Source: an uncultured Lachnospiraceae bacterium (lineage in GTDB: Bacteria > Bacillota > Clostridia > Lachnospirales > Lachnospiraceae). Taken from it: DNA of 14,048 bases. Numbering within the stretch: the stretch's first letter is position 1; the number at the start of each line of letters is the position of its first letter. This document shows positions 1 through 6,871 of this stretch, one piece after another. Where the stretch lies: NCBI GenBank assembly GCA_945836565.1, contig CAMALN010000016.1, positions 1 to 14,048 on the forward strand, written 5' to 3'. The position numbers were made by a program, and so were the translations under genes. The notes below the pieces were generated by a model. It was not told the origin of the DNA. It searched no databases and saw nothing but the letters and a program-made list of their open reading frames with translations.

Positions 1-28
1 AAAAGTGGCTTTTTAAAAAGCCACTTTT
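1..28 (-). terminator. Rho-independent terminator after glucokinase
   Basis: The 28 bases form a perfect palindrome: two 14-base arms centred between positions 14 and 15, with a GTGGC/GCCAC core flanked by A and T runs. A hairpin with a short TTTAAA loop followed by a T tract is expected on either strand. It lies 27 bases beyond the glucokinase stop codon, so it should end the hprK-glk transcript. Its symmetry means it could also stop a convergent transcript entering from outside the window. Confidence 0.85.
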
Positions 29-55
29 CCTGTCCCTGTTGGCTACTAATATTTT

Positions 56-997
56 TTATCCTGTTATAATTGCACAAGCTCCTCCGTACATTCCGGCATC
101 ATTTCCAAGTGTTGCAAGCTTAAACTGTGTCTTCTTGCATGCGTGGAAGCAATATTCCTGGAAATACTTCGATGTAAGATTTGTGAGGATTTCTCCGGCT
201 CTTGATACGCCACCACCGATTACGAACACGTCTGGGTCAACAACACACGCTATCTGGGCAAGCGCCTTACCGAGACACTTTCCGTGATTTTCTGCAAGCT
301 CCATAGCAAGCTCATCACCATTCTTGGCCGCATCAAATACTTCCTTTGCAGAAATATACTGTACGCTACGCAGACTTGATGGTCTGTCAGTATTTACCAG
401 AGCTCGGCTGGCCATTCTTACTATACCTGTAGCTGATGTATACTGCTCAAGACAGCCCTTCTTTCCACAGCCGCACACATCCGTCTCGTCATCATTTACC
501 TGAATATGTCCTATCTCTCCGCCTGCACCGTTTACACCAGAAAGCATCCTTCCGTTTAATATGATTCCGCCACCTACACCTGTGCCCAGAGTGACCATAA
601 CGATGTTTTCATAGCCTTTACCGCCGCCTTGCCACATCTCGCCAAGTGCAGCCATATTCGCATCGTTTCCGGCCTTTACCTTGAGTCCTGTAAGCTTACT
701 AAGCTCCTCAGCCACATTGAAGATTCCCCAGCCAAGGTTCGCACAACGAAGCACTGTACCATCCTCCTTGACAGGTCCCGGTACTCCCATACCGATACCT
801 TCCACGTCTGACTTATCTATCTTCTTCTCAGCCAGCTTATCTTCGATAGACTTTGTGATATCTCCGAGGATGTACATTCCGCCCTCATCAGTTCTGGTAG
901 GTATCTCCCACTTGTCAATCATCTCGCCTTCTGCTGTGAAAAGACCTATCTTTACAGTTGTTCCTCCAATGTCTACACCAAATACATACTTTGCCAT
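56..997 (-). CDS. glk: ROK-family glucokinase
   Basis: A cytoplasmic sugar kinase of 313 residues that should phosphorylate glucose to glucose 6-phosphate with ATP. The N-terminal phosphate-binding loop DIGGTTVK is at residues 9-16. The GND catalytic segment is at 110-112, with D112 as the likely base. A glycine-rich LGTGVGGGI stretch at 137-145 is followed by EIGH at 161-164. The ROK zinc signature CGCGxxGCLE spans 175-184, with the Cys ligands C175, C177 and C182 and the upstream His H164. This set is typical of Gram-positive GlkA-type glucokinases, and the length is normal. An AGGAGA ribosome site precedes the ATG. The gene starts 22 bases after the hprK stop, so the two are probably co-transcribed and share a role in glucose sensing and use. 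Another ROK hexose specificity cannot be excluded from sequence alone. Confidence 0.92.
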   Translation of the reverse strand: MAKYVFGVDIGGTTVKIGLFTAEGEMIDKWEIPTRTDEGGMYILGDITKSIEDKLAEKKIDKSDVEGIGMGVPGPVKEDGTVLRCANLGWGIFNVAEELSKLTGLKVKAGNDANMAALGEMWQGGGKGYENIVMVTLGTGVGGGIILNGRMLSGVNGAGGEIGHIQVNDDETDVCGCGKKGCLEQYTSATGIVRMASRALVNTDRPSSLRSVQYISAKEVFDAAKNGDELAMELAENHGKCLGKALAQIACVVDPDVFVIGGGVSRAGEILTNLTSKYFQEYCFHACKKTQFKLATLGNDAGMYGGACAIITG

Positions 998-1019
998 CTC
1001 TTATCTCCTCTTGTTCTTA

Positions 1020-1970
1020 TTATTTATTATTTGAGCTGTTCATCAAGTTTCTTGTGACCTTATCATACAATGCCTTTGCAGCATTGTATCCCATCTTCTT
1101 TTGTCTGTGGTTGACTGCAGCAGACTCAACGATTATGGCTATATTTCTACCCGGTCTGATTGGAATAGAATGACTTACAACCTTGTTTCCAAGAAACTCA
1201 GTATATTTGTCCTCAGTACCGAATCTGTCATAGCTGGCATTCTTGTCCCATTCCTCCAGATTGATTACAAGATCTATGGTCTGAGTCTCCTTGACACACT
1301 CTACTCCATACATGCTCTTCACATCTATGATACCGATACCTCTTAATTCGATAAGGAACTTCGTCATCTCCGGTGCACTACCTACCAGAGTCTCATCACT
1401 TACCTTCTTAATCTCTACTACATCATCAGCAACCAGACGATGGCCTCTCTTGATAAGCTCAAGTGCGGCCTCGCTCTTACCGATACCACTGTCACCCATG
1501 ATAAGCACGCCCTCACCGTATACATCGACTAGTACGGCATGAATAGAGATTCTCGGAGCAAGCTGAACATGTAGCCATCTGACTACCTCGTGAACAAACT
1601 CAGAGGTTGTCTCAGAGCAATCCGTTAGTATAGGTATGCCATGTCTTCTTCCCGCTTCAATTATAAAATCATACGGTTTAATATTTCTGCAAAAGATAAG
1701 ACAAGGTATCTTGTACGAGAAAAGCTTGTCAAATATCTTTATATTTTCCTCTTCGGTATGCATGCTCGCTATGTATGCATGCTCTACATTTCCACATATC
1801 TGTATACGTGCCGCATCAAAATGCTCAAAGAATCCCGCAAGCTGGACTGCAGGTCTGTTCATATTAGGATCCTTGATAAGTATCTTCTCTGTATCAATCT
1901 CCGGAGTATGATTGATGAGATTCATCTTCTCTATCAAATCCGCGACTGTTACGCTGTACTCTTCTTCCAT
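1020..1970 (-). CDS. hprK: HPr kinase/phosphorylase
   Basis: A bifunctional enzyme of 316 residues that phosphorylates and dephosphorylates a serine of HPr, the phosphocarrier of the PTS. In Firmicutes this links glycolytic state to CcpA-dependent catabolite repression. The N-terminal regulatory domain covers about residues 1-130. The kinase domain carries the conserved His at 144, a Walker A loop GDSGIGKS at 159-166 and the acidic pair D182-D183. The HprK signature ELRGIGIIDVKSMYG is at 208-222 and an IRPGRN segment at 271-276. All catalytic elements look intact. The ATG has a GAGGT ribosome site. The gene starts 60 bases downstream of spoVG, with a terminator hairpin in that gap, and I see no convincing separate promoter. 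It may depend on read-through or on a promoter inside or upstream of spoVG. Confidence 0.96.
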   Translation of the reverse strand: MEEEYSVTVADLIEKMNLINHTPEIDTEKILIKDPNMNRPAVQLAGFFEHFDAARIQICGNVEHAYIASMHTEEENIKIFDKLFSYKIPCLIFCRNIKPYDFIIEAGRRHGIPILTDCSETTSEFVHEVVRWLHVQLAPRISIHAVLVDVYGEGVLIMGDSGIGKSEAALELIKRGHRLVADDVVEIKKVSDETLVGSAPEMTKFLIELRGIGIIDVKSMYGVECVKETQTIDLVINLEEWDKNASYDRFGTEDKYTEFLGNKVVSHSIPIRPGRNIAIIVESAAVNHRQKKMGYNAAKALYDKVTRNLMNSSNNK

Positions 1971-1996
1971 CTCTTACCTCACTTTTTTTGATTTAA

Positions 1997-2023
1997 AAAG
2001 GGGCTGCATCATACAGCCCCTTT
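1997..2023 (-). terminator. Rho-independent terminator between spoVG and hprK
   Basis: Perfect 10-base arms AAAGGGGCTG (1997-2006) and CAGCCCCTTT (2014-2023) enclose a 7-base loop. On the minus strand the GC-rich stem runs straight into a T-rich tail. It sits 7 bases past the spoVG stop and ends about 26 bases before the hprK start, so it should end or attenuate the glgC-glgD-spoVG transcript. Confidence 0.9.
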
Positions 2024-2030
2024 ACATATT

Positions 2031-2303
2031 CTATTCCTGAGTTTCCGTCAAAGCTGCCTCTTCATATGCCTTCAATATAATACTCTGAAGCATATCTCTT
2101 GTCTCAGAATTAATAGGATGTGCAATGTCTCTATATTCTCCGTCTACTGCCTTTCTACTAGGCATCGCGATGAATAACCCCTTATCACCCTCGATAACCT
2201 TAATATCATGAACAACAAACACCTCATCGATAGTTATAGACACTACTGCACGCATTTTGCCTTCTTTTGCTACAGTACGTACCCTCACGTCAGTAATCTG
2301 CAT
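2031..2303 (-). CDS. spoVG: SpoVG family regulator
   Basis: A 90-residue SpoVG protein. It has the N-terminal MQITDVRVR strand, a central [10 protein letters not shown] segment at about residues 42-51 and a [11 protein letters not shown] segment at about 59-69. The length is typical of the family. SpoVG was first linked to septation and sporulation in Bacillus; in other Firmicutes and in Borrelia it is a site-specific nucleic-acid-binding regulator of metabolism, envelope and virulence genes. An AGGGGGA ribosome site precedes the ATG. The gene lies 39 bases after glgD with no terminator between, so it is probably the third gene of the glycogen-precursor operon, closed by the terminator that follows. 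What it regulates here cannot be read from the sequence. Confidence 0.95.
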   Translation of the reverse strand: MQITDVRVRTVAKEGKMRAVVSITIDEVFVVHDIKVIEGDKGLFIAMPSRKAVDGEYRDIAHPINSETRDMLQSIILKAYEEAALTETQE

Positions 2304-2342
2304 TTTATTTATCCCCCTTTATACCTTCTCTTCTTCCACGTT

Positions 2343-3467
2343 CTATAGAGAATATCTGAAATTCTTCTCTACAACAACCTTTATCTGATTAGGTTCACCT
2401 GTACGAACCGTGTTCGCACGAAGTGTATCTCTACTCTCAATTATACAGTTCTCTATGTATGAATTATCACCTATATGTACATCATTCAATATAATAGAGT
2501 TCTTGATTACACAATTGTTTCCAACGTATACCTTCTTGAACAGAATCGAATCCTCAACTGTACCATTGATAATACATCCGCTCGCTACAAGGCTGTTATT
2601 CACCACTGCTTCACCATTGTACTTAGCAGGCGGTAAATCCTCAACCTTAGAATACACATCCGGATGCTCTCTGAAGAAATAATCTCTAATCTCCTTATTC
2701 AGGAAATCCTTATTGGTATTAAAGTATGATTCTACCGTACCTATATTTCTCCAATAAGAATCCATCTTGTATGCATACAGCTTCTTAACTCCCTTGTATC
2801 TGATAAGAATATCATTTACGAAGTCCGTTCTTCCTTCTGCCGCACAAGCCTCAAGAAGCTCGATGAGCTGTCTTCTTCTGACTACATACACACCGATTGA
2901 TACGGTGTTAGTCTCTGCAATAAGCGGCTTCTCGTCGAATCCGATAATTCTGTTATCATCATCAACCTTGACAACACCGAATCTGCTTAAATCATCCTCA
3001 CCCGGCTTGATATCCTTACATACAACAGTTATATCTGCTCCTGTTGCGATATGGTCCTCAAGAACCTTATTGTAATCCATCTTGTAGATACCATCTCCTG
3101 ACGCGATGACAACATACGGCTCATGTGCTGCCTTCAGGAAATTGATATTTTGATACAAAGCATCTGCTGTACCCTTATACCAGAAATTATTTGTAGCAGT
3201 TATGGTTGGTGTAAATACATACAAGCCTCCCTGCTTTCTACCGAAATCCCACCACTTAGACGAGTTAAGGTGCTCGTTAAGCGAACGTGAATTATACTGT
3301 GTAAATACCGCAACCTTCTGGATATGCGAATTAGTCATGTTTGATAAGGTGAAATCAATAGCTCTGTAGCTACCAACTATCGGCATAGCCGCTACGGCTC
3401 TCTTTGCTGACAAATCACCCATTCTGCTGTTATTTCCACCGGCTAATATTATACCTATAGCTCTCAT
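2343..3467 (-). CDS. glgD: GlgD, ADP-glucose pyrophosphorylase partner subunit
   Basis: A 374-residue paralogue of GlgC with a nucleotidyltransferase domain (about residues 1-240) and a C-terminal left-handed beta-helix of hexapeptide repeats. In Firmicutes GlgD pairs with GlgC to make ADP-glucose from glucose 1-phosphate and ATP, the first committed step of glycogen synthesis, with GlgD mainly modulatory. Sequence differences fit this. The GGxGxRL loop reads GGNNSRM (10-16), the KPAV stretch reads KRAV (22-25), and the GDH motif reads GDG (124-126); EKP is kept. I chose the ATG at 3467, two codons plus one base past an in-frame GTG at 3476, because AGGTGA at 3473-3478 sits correctly before it and the protein then starts MRAIGIILAGG as expected. 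With this start the gene begins one base after the glgC stop; with the GTG the genes overlap by 8 bases. Confidence 0.93.
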   Translation of the reverse strand: MRAIGIILAGGNNSRMGDLSAKRAVAAMPIVGSYRAIDFTLSNMTNSHIQKVAVFTQYNSRSLNEHLNSSKWWDFGRKQGGLYVFTPTITATNNFWYKGTADALYQNINFLKAAHEPYVVIASGDGIYKMDYNKVLEDHIATGADITVVCKDIKPGEDDLSRFGVVKVDDDNRIIGFDEKPLIAETNTVSIGVYVVRRRQLIELLEACAAEGRTDFVNDILIRYKGVKKLYAYKMDSYWRNIGTVESYFNTNKDFLNKEIRDYFFREHPDVYSKVEDLPPAKYNGEAVVNNSLVASGCIINGTVEDSILFKKVYVGNNCVIKNSIILNDVHIGDNSYIENCIIESRDTLRANTVRTGEPNQIKVVVEKNFRYSL

Positions 3468-3468
3468 A

Positions 3469-4737
3469 CTATTCACCTACCTTTATAATACTTGAACCAC
3501 TCTTGAGTAATCCGTCCGGATATTCGTCAATAGTAGTCTGTCCGAAGATAGCAACATTCTTACCTATCTTTACGCCGGCAGGTATAACCGAATTCTCTCC
3601 GATTGTTACAAGTCCAAACGAATAGATATGCGGAGCAAGCTCATTTGGTGCCTCTTCTCCTACGCCAAGCTCTGTACCGGCTCCTATCACAACGCCCTCA
3701 GCTATAATAGCCTTATCTATGATAGCACCGTCCTCGATAACAGCACCATTCATAATGATGGAGTTCCTTACTATAGCGCCCTTACCTATAGATACACCGG
3801 AACCCACTACCGAGCTCTCAACAGTTCCGTAAACCTCAGTTCCTTCACCTATGATGCTCTTAGTAACACTTGCATCAGATGCGATATACTGTGGCGGAAG
3901 CACATCACTCTTTGTGTAAATTCTCCAGAACTCCTCATAGAGATTGAATTCAGGAATGATATCGATAAGCTCCATATTAGCTTCCCAATATGAGCCGAGA
4001 GTTCCAACATCCTTCCAATATCCCTTATACTCATAAGCACATATCTTATTGCCCTTCTCATGGCAATATGGAATGATATGCTTACCAAAGTCACAAGAAG
4101 GCTGGTCCTTCATAGTGATAAGTGCCTCTCTAAGCACCGGCCAGTTAAATATGTAAATACCCATCGAGGCCTTATTGCTTCTTGGATGCTCCGGCTTCTC
4201 CTCAAACTCCGTAATGCAGCCCTTATCATCAGTGATAACCACACCGAATCTGCTCGCCTCTTCCATCGGCACAGCATATGTAGCCAATGTAATATCAGCA
4301 TTGCTTGACTTATGGAAATCAAGCATAACCTCATAATCCATCTTATAGATATGGTCTCCGGACAGGATAAGTACATAATCAGGATTATAATAATCTATGT
4401 ACTCAAGGTTCTGGTATATAGCATTCGCAGTACCTGTGTACCACTGACTGTTCGTGCTCTTCTCATACGGCGGAAGAACCGTAACGCCTCCTATGCTTCT
4501 ATCCAAATCCCATGGGATACCTATTCCGATATGCTGATTCAATCTGAGTGGTCTGTACTGGGTAAGTACGCCGACTGTATCTACTCCGGAATTTATACAA
4601 TTGCTGAGAGGAAAGTCTATAATCTTATATTTTCCTCCGAAAGCTACTGCGGGCTTAGCAAGCTTAGATGTCAAAACGCCAAGACGGCTGCCTTGTCCAC
4701 CCGCAAGGAGCATTGCTATCATTTCCTTTTTAATCAT
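3469..4737 (-). CDS. glgC: Glucose-1-phosphate adenylyltransferase catalytic subunit
   Basis: ADP-glucose pyrophosphorylase of 422 residues, making ADP-glucose and pyrophosphate from ATP and glucose 1-phosphate for glycogen synthesis. The GGQGSRL nucleotide loop is at residues 13-19 and KPAV at 28-31. GDHIYKMDY is at 127-135, with D128 matching the metal-binding catalytic Asp of the family. The EEKP glucose-1-phosphate contact is at 179-182 (K181). From about residue 290, hexapeptide repeats such as [11 protein letters not shown] form the beta-helix domain. All catalytic residues appear present, in contrast to the neighbouring glgD. A GGGGTGA ribosome site precedes the ATG, and a TATAAT box lies about 32 bases upstream of it. 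No glgA or glgB is in the window. Confidence 0.96.
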   Translation of the reverse strand: MIKKEMIAMLLAGGQGSRLGVLTSKLAKPAVAFGGKYKIIDFPLSNCINSGVDTVGVLTQYRPLRLNQHIGIGIPWDLDRSIGGVTVLPPYEKSTNSQWYTGTANAIYQNLEYIDYYNPDYVLILSGDHIYKMDYEVMLDFHKSSNADITLATYAVPMEEASRFGVVITDDKGCITEFEEKPEHPRSNKASMGIYIFNWPVLREALITMKDQPSCDFGKHIIPYCHEKGNKICAYEYKGYWKDVGTLGSYWEANMELIDIIPEFNLYEEFWRIYTKSDVLPPQYIASDASVTKSIIGEGTEVYGTVESSVVGSGVSIGKGAIVRNSIIMNGAVIEDGAIIDKAIIAEGVVIGAGTELGVGEEAPNELAPHIYSFGLVTIGENSVIPAGVKIGKNVAIFGQTTIDEYPDGLLKSGSSIIKVGE

Positions 4738-4739
4738 AA

Positions 4740-4748
4740 TGTCACCCC
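4740..4748 (-). promoter_or_regulatory. Ribosome binding site of glgC
   Basis: On the minus strand AGGGGTGAC lies just before the ATG at 4737. It supports that start over the in-frame ATG codons at residues 6 and 9. Confidence 0.6.
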
Positions 4749-4768
4749 TTTTAGCATAATATATGTGT

Positions 4769-4797
4769 ATTATAACATTAGAATCTAAATATTAAAA
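4769..4797 (-). promoter_or_regulatory. Candidate promoter of glgC-glgD-spoVG
   Basis: A perfect TATAAT lies at 4769-4774 on the minus strand in the 112-base gap before glgC. Seventeen bases upstream the -35 position reads TTTTAA, a poor match to TTGACA (3 of 6), so the promoter would be weak or activator-dependent. A TTGACG further upstream, near 4828, has a 19-base spacing to CATAAA and is a second, less good option. The surrounding DNA is very AT-rich, so chance matches are possible. Confidence 0.4.
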
Positions 4798-4829
4798 GTA
4801 TTTTTTATGCAATTTTGCCAAAAACATTC

Positions 4830-4860
4830 GTCAAAATTGGGCTTTATTTTTAATTTTGAC
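4830..4860 (-). repeat. Inverted repeat across the end of the 126-residue gene
   Basis: Perfect 9-base arms GTCAAAATT (4830-4838) and AATTTTGAC (4852-4860) enclose 13 bases. The right arm overlaps the stop codon at 4850-4852. The stem is AT-rich and no T run follows at once on the minus strand, so it is a poor intrinsic terminator. It may be a weak terminator, an mRNA-end hairpin or an operator upstream of glgC. Confidence 0.45.
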
Positions 4861-5230
4861 AACAAATTTCGTCTGCATGGGCTGAAATCTCATTCATGCT
4901 TTGCAAAAATGGAAGAAAATCCACCTCAAGGCAGGCTGCTATCTTCACATCATCATTCTCACGAAGAACAGTTCCCAGTCTTCCGACAGCCTGAACCATA
5001 CCGGATTTGTCCACACGCTGTTCATCCCTGTTGATAACATCCTCACAGTTATTGAACACCTCTATAACCCAGTTAAGCCCCTGTCTCGCTGCGTCAAACA
5101 GCTCACCTGTATCATCCTTTCTTCCCTCCCGAAGCTCAGCTATAATCTGCTCCAGCACTGCAATAAGCTTATCACAATAGCCGTTAAGCTCCTCGAGTAT
5201 CTCCCTTTGTAAATCAATTTTTTTCGCCAT
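4850..5230 (-). CDS. Hypothetical 126-residue helical protein
   Basis: I do not recognise this protein. It has 126 residues, no signal peptide and no membrane segment, so it should be cytoplasmic. It is acidic and predicted mostly helical, with amphipathic stretches at about residues 7-35 and a GLNWVIEVFNN helix near 51-61. A charged linker with EDVINRDEQRVDK follows. The C-terminal half has an LEVDFLPFLQ segment (about 101-110) and ends in a CC pair four residues from the C terminus. That pattern resembles a small helical-bundle chaperone or adaptor, but no catalytic motif is visible. The ribosome site is weak (GGGTAGA). It lies 42 bases after the SPFH gene with no terminator between, so it is probably the third gene of the nfeD-SPFH unit. 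Coding is supported by length, lack of a better ORF and operon fit. Confidence 0.72.
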   Translation of the reverse strand: MAKKIDLQREILEELNGYCDKLIAVLEQIIAELREGRKDDTGELFDAARQGLNWVIEVFNNCEDVINRDEQRVDKSGMVQAVGRLGTVLRENDDVKIAACLEVDFLPFLQSMNEISAHADEICCQN

Positions 5231-5272
5231 ACATTCTACCCATTTTTTAATCGTTATATCTTATATCTATAA

Positions 5273-6241
5273 TTACTCGCTCTTATCGCCGCTATCCTTT
5301 ACAACCTCCGCAAGAGTGGTTGCAAGACCTGCAACGCCTGCTATATCAGACGGTATGATAAGCTTTGTAGCCTTTCCGTCAGCAGCCTTTCCGAACGCTT
5401 CAAGACTCTTCAATGTAAGAACCGCTGTCTCAGGCTTTGCCTCATTCAGATATTTTATACCATCCGCATTTGCCTTCTGAACTGTAAGGATGGCCTGAGC
5501 CTCACCCTCTGCTCTCTTAATCGTAGCCTCCTTAGTAGCCTCGGCTCTTAATATTGCTGACTGCTTCTCTGCCTCTGCAGCAAGTATAAGAGATTCCTTC
5601 TGTCCTTCAGCTCGAAGTATAGCCGATTTTTTCTCACCCTCAGCGATAAGAATCTGCTCTCTTCGCTCTCTCTCCGCCTTCATCTGCTTCTCCATCGCAT
5701 CCTGAATGGCAGCCGGCGGAATAATATTCTTGAGCTCAACTCTGTTTACCTTGATACCCCATGGGTCTGTAGCCTCATCAAGGGTTGCTCTCATCTTGGT
5801 ATTGATTGTCTCTCTTGAAGTAAGAGTCTGATCAAGCTCAAGATCACCTATAATGTTACGAAGTGTAGTTGCAGTCAGATTTTCAATAGCCATAATAGGC
5901 TTCTCAACACCATACGCATAAAGCTTTGGGTCTGTAATCTGGAAAAATACTACCGTATCAATTCTCATGGTAACATTATCCTTTGTGATAACAGGCTGTG
6001 GTGCAAAATCAACTACCTGCTCCTTGAGTGACACCTTGTGTGCTATTCTGTCGAATATAGGTATCTTCACATGCCAGCCTACCGACCAGGTTCCTTTATA
6101 GGTTCCCAAGCTCTCTATGACATACGCCTGTGCCTGCGGAACAATCTTGATAGAACCAAGTGCTATAACTACTACTACAAATACTAAGAACAGTGCTACT
6201 ACCTGTCCTGCCGTCAAACCTCCTGCCAATGCAACACTCAT
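5273..6241 (-). CDS. SPFH/Band 7 (stomatin-like) membrane scaffold protein
   Basis: A 322-residue SPFH (stomatin/prohibitin/flotillin/HflK) protein, close in layout to the paraslipin/QmcA group. A single hydrophobic segment at residues 12-31 anchors it. The SPFH domain follows (IKIVPQAQAYVIESLGTYKGT, split as 31-40 and 41-51, then on to about 190), with TDPWGIKV at 158-165 and IIPPAAIQDAM at 173-183. Residues 185-255 are a long coiled coil with five exact 11-residue repeats. A short TTLAEVV segment ends the fold. Such proteins form large oligomeric rings in membrane microdomains and work with NfeD partners. It starts two bases after the nfeD stop, and its AGGAGG site lies inside the last codons of nfeD, which indicates translational coupling. 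The exact substrate or partner is unknown. Confidence 0.93.
   Translation of the reverse strand: MSVALAGGLTAGQVVALFLVFVVVVIALGSIKIVPQAQAYVIESLGTYKGTWSVGWHVKIPIFDRIAHKVSLKEQVVDFAPQPVITKDNVTMRIDTVVFFQITDPKLYAYGVEKPIMAIENLTATTLRNIIGDLELDQTLTSRETINTKMRATLDEATDPWGIKVNRVELKNIIPPAAIQDAMEKQMKAERERREQILIAEGEKKSAILRAEGQKESLILAAEAEKQSAILRAEATKEATIKRAEGEAQAILTVQKANADGIKYLNEAKPETAVLTLKSLEAFGKAADGKATKLIIPSDIAGVAGLATTLAEVVKDSGDKSE
5480..5644 (-). repeat. Five 33-base coding repeats (11-residue hendecads) in the SPFH gene
   Basis: Residues 200-254 of the SPFH protein divide exactly into five 11-residue units without gaps. Each starts Ala-Glu and has the pattern AExxKxSxILR; the units start at residues 200, 211, 222, 233 and 244. 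At DNA level this is an imperfect 33-base tandem array. Hendecad periodicity is typical of straight or slightly right-handed coiled coils in stomatin-like proteins. Confidence 0.8.
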
Positions 6242-6243
6242 TT

Positions 6244-6687
6244 CTATACCTCCTTATTTACCTTTTTCACCATGAGCTTTACGCCCTTGACTTCCACTAT
6301 CTCAACTGCTGCTCCGGTCTCAATCTCTTCGTCATCTGTCGACCTTGCAGACCATTCGAGGCCATTAATTGTAACCACTCCCGCTGACCTTAGGTTATCG
6401 ATGGTTTCCTTAACAACCGCTCTCTGACCTATAAGCCCTTCAACATTAGTTTTCTCAGGAGCCTTTATCATATGCTTGGCAACTATTGGTCTTGTAAATA
6501 CAAGCATAACAACAGACACTACGGCAAAGCACACAACCTGTATGCTCCAATGTGCCCCCAGATACGCCGCAAGAGCACTAACCAAGGCTCCACCGGCAAA
6601 CCATATCGTAGTAAGCCCAAGCGATGCCATCTCAGCAATTATCATTGCAGCAGCTACAATAAGCCACAACACTAACCAAAAATGCAT
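6244..6687 (-). CDS. NfeD-family membrane protein (short form)
   Basis: A 147-residue short NfeD protein. Three or four hydrophobic segments occupy about residues 3-24, 27-44 and 47-66. A cytosolic OB-fold domain follows from about residue 80 to the end, beginning near GLIGQRAVVKETI and including the conserved NGLEWSARS segment. It lacks the N-terminal ClpP-like serine protease of long NfeD proteins, so it is a structural partner rather than a protease. NfeD proteins act with SPFH proteins, and here the SPFH gene follows after two bases. An AAAGGAGGT ribosome site sits at ideal spacing. The upstream repeat copy places an extended -10 motif so that a leader of about 33 bases would result. Confidence 0.9.
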   Translation of the reverse strand: MHFWLVLWLIVAAAMIIAEMASLGLTTIWFAGGALVSALAAYLGAHWSIQVVCFAVVSVVMLVFTRPIVAKHMIKAPEKTNVEGLIGQRAVVKETIDNLRSAGVVTINGLEWSARSTDDEEIETGAAVEIVEVKGVKLMVKKVNKEV

Positions 6688-6713
6688 TGTATACCTCCTT
6701 TACAATATGTAAG

Positions 6714-6737
6714 CTCGCTAACACTCATTATATCACG
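6714..6737 (-). repeat. 24-bp direct repeat, copy 1
   Basis: This block is identical base for base to 6824-6847 and begins CTCGCTAACACTC on the plus strand. A partial copy of its first seven bases (CTCGCTA) also occurs at 6794-6800. The two full copies are 110 bases apart and bracket the hairpin cluster. Confidence 0.9.
6727..6735 (-). promoter_or_regulatory. Extended -10 motif in repeat copy 1, facing nfeD
   Basis: The minus strand reads TGATATAAT, a perfect TGnTATAAT extended -10. No good -35 lies 16-18 bases upstream, but extended -10 promoters can work without one. A start near 6720 would leave a leader of about 33 bases before the nfeD ATG, so this is a plausible promoter of nfeD-SPFH-126-residue gene. 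Confidence 0.5.
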
Positions 6738-6781
6738 ATTCGCACTTCGTGCTTGACGATTTCTTCGAAATCTATCGTGAT
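6732..6781. repeat. Nested inverted repeats (cloverleaf-like)
   Basis: Outer arms ATCACGAT (6732-6739) and ATCGTGAT (6774-6781) are perfect complements. Inside are two smaller perfect hairpins: GCAC-TTC-GTGC at 6742-6752 and GATTTC-TTC-GAAATC at 6758-6772. Together they could fold as a three-way junction. No T tract follows, so this is not a standard terminator. It resembles small palindromic intergenic repeats of the REP or MITE kind, though its family is not known to me. Confidence 0.65.
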
Positions 6782-6802
6782 CGTCATTCGTCGCTCGCTA
6801 TG

Positions 6803-6819
6803 AACAAGCTACGCTTGCT
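6803..6819. repeat. Short hairpin between the direct repeats
   Basis: CAAGC (6805-6809) and GCTTG (6813-6817) pair perfectly around a TAC loop, and flanking bases extend the stem with one wobble-type mismatch. It belongs to the same structured cassette. Confidence 0.55.
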
Positions 6820-6823
6820 CCAT

Positions 6824-6847
6824 CTCGCTAACACTCATTATATCACG
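6824..6847 (-). repeat. 24-bp direct repeat, copy 2
   Basis: An exact copy of 6714-6737, lying 25 bases past the end of the histidine kinase gene. It also contains the TGATATAAT extended -10 on the minus strand (6837-6845). A transcript from here would run through the hairpin cluster before reaching nfeD. Confidence 0.9.
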
Positions 6848-6871
6848 TACACTACATTTATACCATATACT

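Larger units (their letters stand above)
6688..6871. other. 184-base intergenic region, structured and repeat-bearing
   Basis: No gene fits in the gap between the histidine kinase and nfeD. It holds two identical 24-base direct repeats, several perfect hairpins between them and two extended -10 motifs, listed separately. Short ORFs here are on the plus strand, lack ribosome sites and read through the hairpins, so I treat them as non-coding. Confidence 0.7.

Noticed and set aside
1757..1784. Pair of 11-base repeats (TATGCATGCTC) within hprK
   Set aside because: They encode ordinary residues (HAYIASMHT) of the HprK N-terminal domain, so the repeat is probably chance.
3468..3476. GTG start for glgD at 3476
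   Set aside because: The ribosome site AGGTGA overlaps that codon and is spaced correctly for the ATG at 3467, where family members begin.
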